22,379 bases of DNA from Erythrobacter donghaensis (GTDB lineage: Bacteria; Pseudomonadota; Alphaproteobacteria; Sphingomonadales; Sphingomonadaceae). Shown here in pieces: positions 13,804 to 19,862 of this stretch (its first letter is position 1; each line of letters starts with the position of its first letter). The notes under the pieces are model-generated. The model saw nothing but the letters and a program-made list of their open reading frames with translations. It ran no database searches and was not told the origin of the DNA. Made by a program: the position numbers and the translations under genes. The stretch covers positions 1 to 22,379 of the forward strand of contig NZ_LSJS01000193.1 in the NCBI RefSeq assembly GCF_001557325.1, written 5' to 3'.

Positions 13804-15279
13804 TCAGGCGCCGATCGAATGGCCCTCCGGGTCGGCGCGGGCGGCTTCGGCGAGCGGGTCGGTGCGGCGGCGGTGGGCGAGCCGTTCGAGCCGCGCCTCG
13901 TGCTCGGCGCGGCTGATCGGGAAGCGGGATAGGAAGAACGCCGACACCAGCGCCAGCCCCACGCCCGCCACGCCGAAGCACACGATCAACCGCGTCAGCA
14001 CCTCGGGCGGCACGCTGCCGGGCGCGGCATTGGGCGCGAGCCCGGCAAAGGCGATGATCTGCCCGGTGACGAAGATCCCCGCCCCGGTCGCGCATTTCTG
14101 CACCAGCCACCCGCCCGAGAAGAACGAGCCCTCCGCGCGCCGGCCGGTGCGTTCCTCGAAGGCCTCGACGATCTCGGCCATCATCGAGGTCGCCGAGACC
14201 AGCGAGACCACTCCCAGCGCATTGGCGAACACCAGGAAGGCATAGAACCCCGCGGTCGAGGCAAGGGTGCCCGGCTGCGGCCACAGACCTGCCAGCAGCA
14301 GGCCATAGGGCACGATCCCGATCACCGCCGCGCCGACCGCGCTCAGCGCCGCGCTCGCGGCCTTGCCGAGGCGCCGGTGCATCGGGCCGACGATCACGAA
14401 CATCAGCACCACGCTTGCGAACAGCATCAGCGGATAGGCGACGAGTTGCGCGCGGGTCAGCTGCCAGACGAACAGGTTGAGGTAGTTGGAGATCGAGAAG
14501 GTCATCCCCTGCGCCACATAGGCGGCAAGGCCCCCCGCAGCGAAGATCAGGAAGGCGCGCTCGGAAAAGGCCTCGGCGATCTCGGCAAAGGCGTGGCGGA
14601 AGGTGAAGGGCGGCGGCTTGGTCTCGGGCAGACGCGCGACCAGCGGGTGCAGCCCGGCGGCCGAGCCGATCACCGACACCGCCATCAGCACCGCGCCGAA
14701 GATGCCGAAAGCCTGATAGCCCTCGATCGCCAGCATGCCTTCGGCGCCCGGCATGAACACGGTGTAGGCCAGCACCATCATGCCCAGGCCCCCGATCCAG
14801 CCCGACAGGAAGCGGTAGCGGAACAGCGTGGTGCGCTCGTCGTAATCGGCGGTGAGTTCGGGGACGAGCGCGATCGAGGGCACCTCGCAGGCCGACAGCA
14901 GGATGCGCACCGCGACGGCGATGGCGACAAGGCCGGCAAAGCTCGGCGCCGCGCCGCCCGGCGGGCTCCACAGCAGCACCCACAGCACCGCAAGCGGCAC
15001 GGGCGCGGCATAGAGCCACGGCAGGCGCCGCCCCCAGCGGGTGTAGGTACGGTCGGACAGGTTGCCGAGCAGCGGATCGACCAGCGCATCGACCAGCAGC
15101 GCGATCAGCAGCGCGAGGCTGACCAGCGCGGCGTCCATCCCCAGCACCTGATTGTAGAAGATCAGGAGGAAGAACGAGAAGCCGTTGTCCTTCACCCCGA
15201 AGGCGACCGAGCCGAAGCCGGCGATCAGCTTCACCCGCATCGGCAGCTTTGCGCCGGTGACTCCTGCGCCCGCGCTCAT
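13804..15279 (-). CDS. MFS transporter of the GPH (glycoside-pentoside-hexuronide:cation symporter) type
   Basis: The 491-residue integral membrane protein has about 12 hydrophobic segments. The loop 2-3 motif LVDALVDPLLGNLSDRTYTRWGRRLPW (residues about 62-88) is diagnostic of the MelB/GPH branch, and EVPSIALVPELTADYDERT follows further on. GPH members co-transport a solute with H+ or Na+. Many sphingomonad relatives sit next to catabolic genes for hydrophobic acids or steroids rather than sugars, so an acid substrate fits the neighbours, but this is inference. It is the first long gene of the leftward operon, 90 bases ahead of the acyl-CoA dehydrogenase. Its ATG overlaps the stop of a 13-codon leader ORF; an internal Met14 is an alternative start. 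Confidence 0.92.
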   Translation of the reverse strand: MSAGAGVTGAKLPMRVKLIAGFGSVAFGVKDNGFSFFLLIFYNQVLGMDAALVSLALLIALLVDALVDPLLGNLSDRTYTRWGRRLPWLYAAPVPLAVLWVLLWSPPGGAAPSFAGLVAIAVAVRILLSACEVPSIALVPELTADYDERTTLFRYRFLSGWIGGLGMMVLAYTVFMPGAEGMLAIEGYQAFGIFGAVLMAVSVIGSAAGLHPLVARLPETKPPPFTFRHAFAEIAEAFSERAFLIFAAGGLAAYVAQGMTFSISNYLNLFVWQLTRAQLVAYPLMLFASVVLMFVIVGPMHRRLGKAASAALSAVGAAVIGIVPYGLLLAGLWPQPGTLASTAGFYAFLVFANALGVVSLVSATSMMAEIVEAFEERTGRRAEGSFFSGGWLVQKCATGAGIFVTGQIIAFAGLAPNAAPGSVPPEVLTRLIVCFGVAGVGLALVSAFFLSRFPISRAEHEARLERLAHRRRTDPLAEAARADPEGHSIGA

Positions 15280-15317
15280 GCGGGCGCGTCCCCGTCCGCG
15301 AGGAATCCGCTCACCAT
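15276..15317 (-). CDS. Candidate 13-residue leader peptide coupled to the transporter start
   Basis: A short frame reads MVSGFLADGDAPA and stops at a TGA that overlaps the transporter ATG (ATGA at 15276-15279). It has a better ribosome site (AAAGGGAGAGAG directly upstream) than the transporter ATG itself, which is preceded only by GC-rich sequence. Translation of this ORF could deliver ribosomes to the transporter start. Whether it is translated is not shown by sequence alone; the same SD could serve a leaderless misreading of the transporter start, but that frame is not open upstream with an ATG. Confidence 0.4.
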   Translation of the reverse strand: MVSGFLADGDAPA

Positions 15318-15339
15318 CTCTCTCCCTTTTTCGGTTGCA

Positions 15340-15367
15340 AGACTAGACCGATTGGCCCCCGCGTCAA
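15340..15367 (-). promoter_or_regulatory. Candidate promoter of the leftward transporter operon
   Basis: On the minus strand TTGACG (15367-15362), a 16-base spacer and TAGTCT (15345-15340) make a plausible -35/-10 pair, with transcription starting just upstream of the leader ORF at 15317. The spacer and -10 region contain TAGACCGATTGGCC (plus strand 15344-15357), an imperfect palindrome (GACC-gatt-GGcC) of the kind bound by TetR-type repressors. No regulator gene lies nearby. Confidence 0.35.
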
Positions 15368-15414
15368 TCGCGCTCGCGCTGACGCTACGGCACGCGCGCT
15401 CAAGCGAAGGACGC

Positions 15415-15444
15415 TTGCAGGGGCGTGCGAATTGCTCCTAACGT
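15415..15444 (+). promoter_or_regulatory. Candidate promoter of the rightward acyl-CoA dehydrogenase operon
   Basis: TTGCAG (15415-15420), an 18-base spacer and TAACGT (15439-15444) fit a sigma-70-type promoter about 37 bases before the ATG at 15481. The -10 lies in TAACG-taag-CGTCA, an imperfect inverted repeat that may be an operator. The same hexamer TAACGT is the -10 proposed for the small membrane protein gene at 8571. Confidence 0.4.
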
Positions 15445-15480
15445 AAGCGTCAAGTGAGAGACGAGAGAGGAGAGTCGGTC

Positions 15481-16674
15481 ATGGCCGATCTTGAGCAATT
15501 CCGCACCGAAACCCGCGCATGGCTCGAAGCCAACTGCCCGCCCGAAATGCGCGAGCCGGTGCGCGGTGAGGACGACATCTATTGGGGCGGTCGCCGCGCG
15601 ACCTTCAAGAACGATGCGCAGAAGGCGTGGCTCGAGGCGTGCATCGCCAAGGGCTACACCGTGCCGATGTGGCCCAGGGAATATGGCGGTGCGGGGCTCA
15701 GCGCGCCGGAAGCCAAGGTGCTGCGCGAGGAAATGGGCCGCATGGGCGCGCGCCCGCCGCTCAGCTCCTTCGGCATCTGGATGCTCGGCCCGGCGCTGCT
15801 GCACTTCGGCACCGAAGGCCAGAAGCAGCGCTTCCTCAACGAGATCGCGCGCGGCGAGATCCGCTGGTGCCAGGGCTATTCGGAGCCGGGCTCGGGCAGC
15901 GACCTCGTCTCATTGCAGACCTTCGGGGAAGACAAGGGCGATCACTGGGTCGTCAACGGCCAGAAGATCTGGACCTCCTATGCCGACCAGGCCGACTGGA
16001 TCTTCTGCCTCGTCCGCACCGACAAGGAGAACAAGTACGGCGGCATCACCTTCATGCTGTTCGACATGGCCTCCGAAGGCGTCACCACCAAGCCGATCAA
16101 GCTGATCTCTGGCTCTTCACCTTTCTGCGAGACCTTCTTCGACAATGTGCAGGTGCCCAAGTCCTACGGCGATGACGTGCCCGCCTATGTGGGCACGATC
16201 AACCGCGGCTGGGACGTGGCCAAGTATCTGCTCGGCCACGAGCGCGAGATGATCTCGGGCGCCGACGGCGGCGAGCGCGCGGCGGCGATCGGCGCGGCGA
16301 TGAAGCGCCATGCCGCCAAGACCGGCGATGACATCGACCCCGTGCTGCGCGCCGAGCTCGCCATGTTCGATGTCGATGCGCTGGCCTATGCCGCGATGGG
16401 CGAGAAGTTCCTCGACGAGATCAAGGTCGGCAAGGCGCACCCCGCGCAGCCGAACATGATGAAATATGCCGGGACCGAGCTGAACAAGCGCCGCCACGAA
16501 CTGATGATGGCGGTCGGCGGCAGCCGCGCGCTCGAATGGGAGAGCGAGGCGACCGAGAACGGCAAGCCCTCCAAGGCATGGCTGCGCACCAAGGCGAACT
16601 CGATCGAGGGCGGTACGAGCGAAGTCATGCTCAACGTCATCGCCAAGCGCATCCTCGATCTGCCGGGGGCTTGA
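15481..16674 (+). CDS. Acyl-CoA dehydrogenase, catalytic-type subunit
   Basis: The 397-residue FAD enzyme shows the full fold: N-terminal helices, WPREYGGAGLSAPEAKVL (64-81), the substrate/flavin loop WCQGYSEPGSGSDL (129-142), WVVNGQKIWTSYADQADW (156-173), and a C-terminal IEGGTSEVMLNVIAKRILDLPG. The usual C-terminal catalytic Glu is a Gly (EGGT instead of YEGT), but Glu254 in LLGHEREMISG occupies the helix-G position used as base by isovaleryl-CoA dehydrogenase, so it should be active on a branched or bulky acyl-CoA. The start MADLEQF is preceded by GAGAGGAGAG. A second dehydrogenase gene follows on the same strand after a 113-base gap, the arrangement of heteromeric alpha2beta2 dehydrogenases that act on steroid side chains in actinobacteria. 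Partnering is inferred. Confidence 0.94.
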   Translation: MADLEQFRTETRAWLEANCPPEMREPVRGEDDIYWGGRRATFKNDAQKAWLEACIAKGYTVPMWPREYGGAGLSAPEAKVLREEMGRMGARPPLSSFGIWMLGPALLHFGTEGQKQRFLNEIARGEIRWCQGYSEPGSGSDLVSLQTFGEDKGDHWVVNGQKIWTSYADQADWIFCLVRTDKENKYGGITFMLFDMASEGVTTKPIKLISGSSPFCETFFDNVQVPKSYGDDVPAYVGTINRGWDVAKYLLGHEREMISGADGGERAAAIGAAMKRHAAKTGDDIDPVLRAELAMFDVDALAYAAMGEKFLDEIKVGKAHPAQPNMMKYAGTELNKRRHELMMAVGGSRALEWESEATENGKPSKAWLRTKANSIEGGTSEVMLNVIAKRILDLPGA

Positions 16675-16680
16675 ACGAAG

Positions 16681-16759
16681 CGTCGCCCCGGACTTGATCC
16701 GGGGCCGCTCGCAACGCGCGCCAGGCCGATGGCGATCCCGGGTCAAGCCCGGGATGACG
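16681..16759. repeat. REP-like palindromic pair
   Basis: Two hairpins in mirrored order, CCCCGGA-cttga-TCCGGGG (16686-16704) and ATCCCGGG-tcaag-CCCGGGAT (16735-16755), flanked by CGTC at the left and GACG at the right, make a 79-base inverted structure. The wording 'cccggacttgatccggg' and its mirror 'cccgggtcaagcccggg' is a common dispersed repeat in alphaproteobacteria. It fills most of the gap between the two acyl-CoA dehydrogenase genes and may stabilise or split the transcript. Confidence 0.85.
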
Positions 16760-16787
16760 ATTTGAATTTCCGGGAGAGGGAAAACCA

Positions 16788-17927
16788 ATGCCCCTGTATC
16801 ACAACGAAGATCAGGCGATGCTCGCCGACACCGCGGCCGGGTTCATGGCCGAGGAAGGCAATATCGCCAAGCAGCTGCGCCACTGGCGCGACCGCAACTG
16901 CAAGGACGGTTTCGGCCACGCCCTGTGGAAGCAGATGGCCGAAATGGGCTTCACCGGCATGCTGGTGGACGAGGCCGACGGCGGCCTCGGCATGGGCCAT
17001 GTCGAGGCGGGGATCGTGCTCGAGGAAATCGGCCGCAACCTCACGCCTTCGCCCTTCCTGACGTCATCGGTGCTGGCGGCGACTGCTTTGAGGCACGCCT
17101 CGGCCGACCTCAAGGGCCGCTACCTGCCGGGTCTGATCGCGGGCGATAGCGTGTTCGCGGTCGCCATCGACGAAACCGCCAAGCACCGCCCATCGCGCAT
17201 CACCACCCGCGCCGAACGCTCGGGCAATGGCTTCAAGCTGTCGGGCGCCAAGAGCTTCGTCATCCACGGCGCGAGCGCCGACATGATCGTGGTCGCAGCG
17301 CGCACTTCGGGGTCTGACGAGGACGCCGATGGCATCACTCTCTTCGCCGTCCCCAAGGACGCGGCGGGCATGAGCCATGACTCGGTCCGGCTGGTCGATT
17401 CCTCGATGGCCACCCACACCAGGTTCGACAATGTCGAGCTCGACGGCGATGCCGTGATCGGCGAGGTGGGCGGCGGGCGTGCGGTGCTCGATGCGATGCT
17501 GCTCGCTGGCCGCGTGGGCGCGGCGGCCGAGGGCGTCGGGGTCGCGCGCGGGGCGATGGACATGACGGTCGACTACCTCAAGCAACGCAAGCAGTTCGGC
17601 AAGCTCATCGGCGAGTTCCAGGCCCTCCAGCACCGCGCCAGCCACCTCTATTCCGAGGTCGAGATCGCCCGTGCGGCGACGATCAAGGCGCAGCAGCTGC
17701 TCGACGGCGGCTCGCAGCATGCCGAGCTGATGGCGAGCGTCGCCAAGGCGAAGGTCGCCAGGACCGCCCGCCTCGCGGTGCAGGAAGGCGTGCAGATGCA
17801 CGGCGGCATCGGCATGACCGACGAATACGACATCGGCCTCTACATGAAGCGCGATCGCGCGCTGGCGGAGTTCCTCGGCGACGCGCATTTCCATGCGAAC
17901 CGCGTGGCGGAATTGAGCGGGTATTGA
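16788..17927 (+). CDS. Acyl-CoA dehydrogenase-like protein lacking the usual catalytic glutamates (probable partner subunit)
   Basis: The 379-residue protein has the acyl-CoA dehydrogenase fold: N-terminal helices, MGFTGMLVDEADGGLGMGHVEAG near 48-70, a middle domain with GFKLSGAKSFVIHGASAD, and a C-terminal domain with flavin-contact motifs RKQFGKLIGEFQALQHR and QMHGGIGMTDEYDIGLYMKR. Neither usual catalytic position carries Glu: helix G reads VLDAMLLAGRVG and the C-terminal site reads AEFLGDAHFH. Such degenerate partners occur in alpha2beta2 acyl-CoA dehydrogenases, where they complete the flavin and substrate sites of the active subunit. It is therefore probably the partner of the gene at 15481. 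GGGAGAGGG upstream is a good ribosome site. A REP-like element separates it from each neighbour. Confidence 0.92.
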   Translation: MPLYHNEDQAMLADTAAGFMAEEGNIAKQLRHWRDRNCKDGFGHALWKQMAEMGFTGMLVDEADGGLGMGHVEAGIVLEEIGRNLTPSPFLTSSVLAATALRHASADLKGRYLPGLIAGDSVFAVAIDETAKHRPSRITTRAERSGNGFKLSGAKSFVIHGASADMIVVAARTSGSDEDADGITLFAVPKDAAGMSHDSVRLVDSSMATHTRFDNVELDGDAVIGEVGGGRAVLDAMLLAGRVGAAAEGVGVARGAMDMTVDYLKQRKQFGKLIGEFQALQHRASHLYSEVEIARAATIKAQQLLDGGSQHAELMASVAKAKVARTARLAVQEGVQMHGGIGMTDEYDIGLYMKRDRALAEFLGDAHFHANRVAELSGY

Positions 17928-17941
17928 TCAACTTCGCTCCT

Positions 17942-18043
17942 CGTCATTGCGAGGAGCCGCAGGCGACGCGGCAATCCATGGATCACGCTCTCCGCGAGCG
18001 GCAAGGTCAGTCGATGGGTTGCTTCGCTCCGCTCGCAATGACG
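17942..18043. repeat. Palindromic REP element with CGTCATTGCGAG ends
   Basis: CGTCATTGCGAG at 17942-17953 and its exact reverse complement CTCGCAATGACG at 18032-18043 bound a 102-base unit. Internal sequence (GGAGCCGCAGGCGACGCGGCAATCC on one arm, GGTTGCTTCGCTCC on the other) continues the pairing with bulges. This wording is a widely dispersed repeat of alphaproteobacteria. It lies between the second acyl-CoA dehydrogenase and the SDR gene and ends only 5 bases before the SDR ribosome site. Confidence 0.9.
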
Positions 18044-18063
18044 AATATGGGAGCAGTAATGTA

Positions 18064-18876
18064 ATGGACATTCAATCACTTTTCAGCCTCGAAGGGCGCA
18101 TCGCACTCGTCACAGGCGGCAGCCGCGGGATCGGCAAGATGTTCGTCGAGGGCCTGCTGGCCGCCGGGTGCGCACGGGTCTACATCTCGGCGCGCAAGGT
18201 CGAGCAGATGCAGGCCACCATCGACGAATTCGGCGCGGACCGCGTGATCGGCATCCCCGCCGACCTCAGCCAGATGGACGGCATGGTGAGCCTCGCGAAC
18301 GAATTGAAGGCGCGCGAGAGCCGGCTCGACATCCTCATCAACAACGCGGGCGCGGCCTGGGGTCAGCCCTATCTCGAGTTCTCCGAGGCTGGCTGGCACC
18401 GGACGATGGACCTGAACGTCAAGACCCCGTTCTTCCTGACGCAAAAGCTCCACGACCTGCTCGTCGAGGGCGGCAAGCAGGGCCATCCGGCCAAGGTCAT
18501 CCACGTCTCCTCGATTGATGGTCAGCGGATCAACCCGTGGGAGACCTATGCCTATCAGGCCTCCAAGGCCGCGGTGATCCAGCTCACCCGGCGCATGGCC
18601 GCGCGGCTGATCCACGACAATATCGTGGTGACCTCGATCGCGCCGGGCGCCTTCCCCTCGGAAATGAACCGCGCTGCCAAGGATGCGCCCGACGCCTCGG
18701 CCTCCGGCATCCCCGCCAAGCGCATCGGTACCGCGGAGGACATGGCGGCGGCCGCGATCTACCTGTGTAGCCGCGCGGGCGATTACGTGGTGGGCGAGAC
18801 GCTGACGGTCGATGGCGGCGTGGTCAACGCGCTGCTCCCCAACCACTTCGCCGATCCGAGCGGCGGCGGGCACTGA
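18064..18876 (+). CDS. Short-chain dehydrogenase/reductase (classical SDR)
   Basis: The 270-residue protein has all classical SDR marks: the coenzyme motif TGGSRGIG at 17-24, a basic residue after strand two (ISARK, Arg44) that favours NADP(H), NNAG at 93-96, Asn118, a Ser near 150, and Tyr164/Lys168 in YAYQASK. The later IAPGAFPSEM and VVGETLTVDGG are also typical. The start is the ATG at 18064, with GGGAG 10 bases upstream; an ATG five bases earlier is followed at once by TAA. As third gene after two acyl-CoA dehydrogenases it may act on a hydroxy- or oxo-acyl-CoA. The P. putida levulinate cluster likewise includes an SDR (LvaD) acting on the 4-oxoacyl-CoA; the parallel is suggestive only. 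Confidence 0.93.
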   Translation: MDIQSLFSLEGRIALVTGGSRGIGKMFVEGLLAAGCARVYISARKVEQMQATIDEFGADRVIGIPADLSQMDGMVSLANELKARESRLDILINNAGAAWGQPYLEFSEAGWHRTMDLNVKTPFFLTQKLHDLLVEGGKQGHPAKVIHVSSIDGQRINPWETYAYQASKAAVIQLTRRMAARLIHDNIVVTSIAPGAFPSEMNRAAKDAPDASASGIPAKRIGTAEDMAAAAIYLCSRAGDYVVGETLTVDGGVVNALLPNHFADPSGGGH

Positions 18877-18896
18877 GCCGCGCCCGGCGAGACTGG

Positions 18897-18939
18897 AAAA
18901 AAAAGGGGCCCACATCCCCTCTCACAAGGGATGTGGGCC
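18897..18939 (-). terminator. Strong leftward intrinsic terminator
   Basis: GGCCCACATCCC (18907-18918) and GGGATGTGGGCC (18928-18939) form a perfect 12-bp stem with a 9-base loop. The plus strand has eight A just before it (18897-18904), so on the minus strand the hairpin is followed by eight U, a textbook terminator. No U-run follows on the plus strand, so it would end SDR transcripts less efficiently. No leftward protein gene lies upstream of it. Confidence 0.8.
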
Positions 18940-19040
18940 AGGAAGGCAGAGGGAACAGCCCCTCCGCCCGGGTCGCACCGTCACTTCGTGTGCCCGGACG
19001 CCGTCCGGCCTTGCCCCCCCATTGGCAGGCTGTGCGCGCG
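18897..19040 (-). ncRNA. Possible small RNA ending at the leftward terminator
   Basis: The interval between the SDR and Crp/Fnr genes has no convincing ORF, yet on the minus strand it ends in a perfect terminator and contains another stable hairpin, CCGGAC-gcc-GTCCGG (18994-19008). This is the shape of a short noncoding RNA. The 5' end is a guess, no clear promoter was found, and the hairpins could instead belong to the 5' region of the Crp/Fnr transcript or simply block antisense transcription. Confidence 0.25.
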
Positions 19041-19045
19041 CGGTC

Positions 19046-19061
19046 TGTGATGGCCATCACG
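19046..19061. promoter_or_regulatory. CRP-like operator upstream of a Crp/Fnr gene
   Basis: TGTGATGGCCATCACG matches the E. coli CRP consensus TGTGA-N6-TCACA at 9 of 10 conserved positions, and its core GTGATGGCCATCAC is a perfect 14-base palindrome (19047-19060). It is centred about 101 bases before the start of the Crp/Fnr family gene at 19155, suggesting autoregulation or control of a divergent transcript. Confidence 0.6.
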
Positions 19062-19103
19062 GCCTCGCGCGTCGCCGCGATCTATCCTGCGCCCTGCCGA
19101 CCG

Positions 19104-19132
19104 TTGCGGGGGGGCTTGCGCGCTCCTAACCT
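19104..19132 (+). promoter_or_regulatory. Candidate promoter of the Crp/Fnr gene
   Basis: TTGCGG (19104-19109), a 17-base spacer and TAACCT (19127-19132) give a reasonable -35/-10 pair with ideal spacing. The start of transcription would lie near 19139, about 16 bases before the ATG, placing the CRP-like operator centre at about -85. Confidence 0.3.
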
Positions 19133-19154
19133 CGGTCAATCGAAGGGGGCCAAG

Positions 19155-19853
19155 ATGGACAAGCTCGACGATCTCATCGCCCGGCTCGCGCCCGACACGC
19201 TGCTGCGTGCGCTCGCGCCCGACCAGCTCGAACAGCTGCTGCGCGAGGCCACCCGCCGCGACCTGCGCCCCGGCGAGCCGATCATCTCGCAGGGCGACGA
19301 GGACGGCGATTACGCGGTGGTGGTGCTGAGCGGCGGGCTCAAGATCACCATGGTCAGCGCCAGCGGGCACGAGATCATCCTGAACTATTGCGGCCCCGGC
19401 GAGCTGGTCGGCGAGATCGCGATGCTCGATTCGGGCCCGCGCACCGCGACCGTGATCGCGGCAGTGCCCTCATCGGTGCTGCTGCTGCCCTCGCACACCT
19501 TCCTCGCTGCCGCGACCGCCAACCCGGTCTCGGCCGCGGGCGTGATGCGCGAGCTCGCGCGGCGGGTGCGCCAGCTCAATCTGGTGATCGAGAGCGACCG
19601 CACCTTCTCGATGGCCCCGCGCCTCGCGCGTGCGCTGGTGCGGCTGGTCGATCCGGCGCGCGACGACGGGCGGCTGCGCTACGATCCCAACCAGAGCGAC
19701 CTCGGCGCCTTCGCCGGCCTCGCGCGCGAGAATGTCAGCCGGTTGCTGTCGGACTGGGAGGCGCAAGGCGTGATCGCCCGCGAGGGGCGCGCGCTCAAGG
19801 TCAGCAACCTGCCGTTCCTGCAAACCCTTGCCGAGTTCGGCGACGACTCGTGA
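19155..19853 (+). CDS. Crp/Fnr family transcription regulator
   Basis: The 232-residue cytosolic regulator has an N-terminal cyclic-nucleotide-binding barrel (about 17-125), a long dimer helix (about 126-150) and a C-terminal winged helix-turn-helix (about 178-218). The phosphate-binding cassette PGELVGEIAMLDSGPRTATV keeps Glu87 and Arg96-Thr97, equivalent to the cAMP-contacting Glu and Arg-Ser of E. coli CRP, so a cyclic nucleotide ligand is possible. There is no cysteine cluster for an FNR-type iron-sulfur centre. The recognition helix LARENVSRLL has Arg191, Glu192 and Arg196 at the spacing of CRP Arg180, Glu181 and Arg185, which read TGTGA; such a site lies upstream. AAGGGGG precedes the ATG. 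It converges with the TPR-like gene 9 bases away. Confidence 0.93.
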   Translation: MDKLDDLIARLAPDTLLRALAPDQLEQLLREATRRDLRPGEPIISQGDEDGDYAVVVLSGGLKITMVSASGHEIILNYCGPGELVGEIAMLDSGPRTATVIAAVPSSVLLLPSHTFLAAATANPVSAAGVMRELARRVRQLNLVIESDRTFSMAPRLARALVRLVDPARDDGRLRYDPNQSDLGAFAGLARENVSRLLSDWEAQGVIAREGRALKVSNLPFLQTLAEFGDDS

Positions 19854-19862
19854 GGGCGCGGC

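Noticed and set aside
12436..13932. Long plus-strand open frame of about 500 codons opposite the acyl-CoA dehydrogenase
   Set aside because: It is antisense to a gene with clear family motifs; its composition (His, Asp, Val, Gly and Arg rich, no domain) is typical of a GC-rich shadow frame.
14377..15441. Plus-strand frame of 354 codons opposite the transporter
   Set aside because: Very rich in Gln, His, Arg and Asp with no hydrophobic core; complementary to transporter codons, so an artefact.
18059..18066. ATG five bases upstream of the SDR start
   Set aside because: It is followed immediately by TAA, so it encodes nothing; the next ATG begins the conserved SDR N-terminus.
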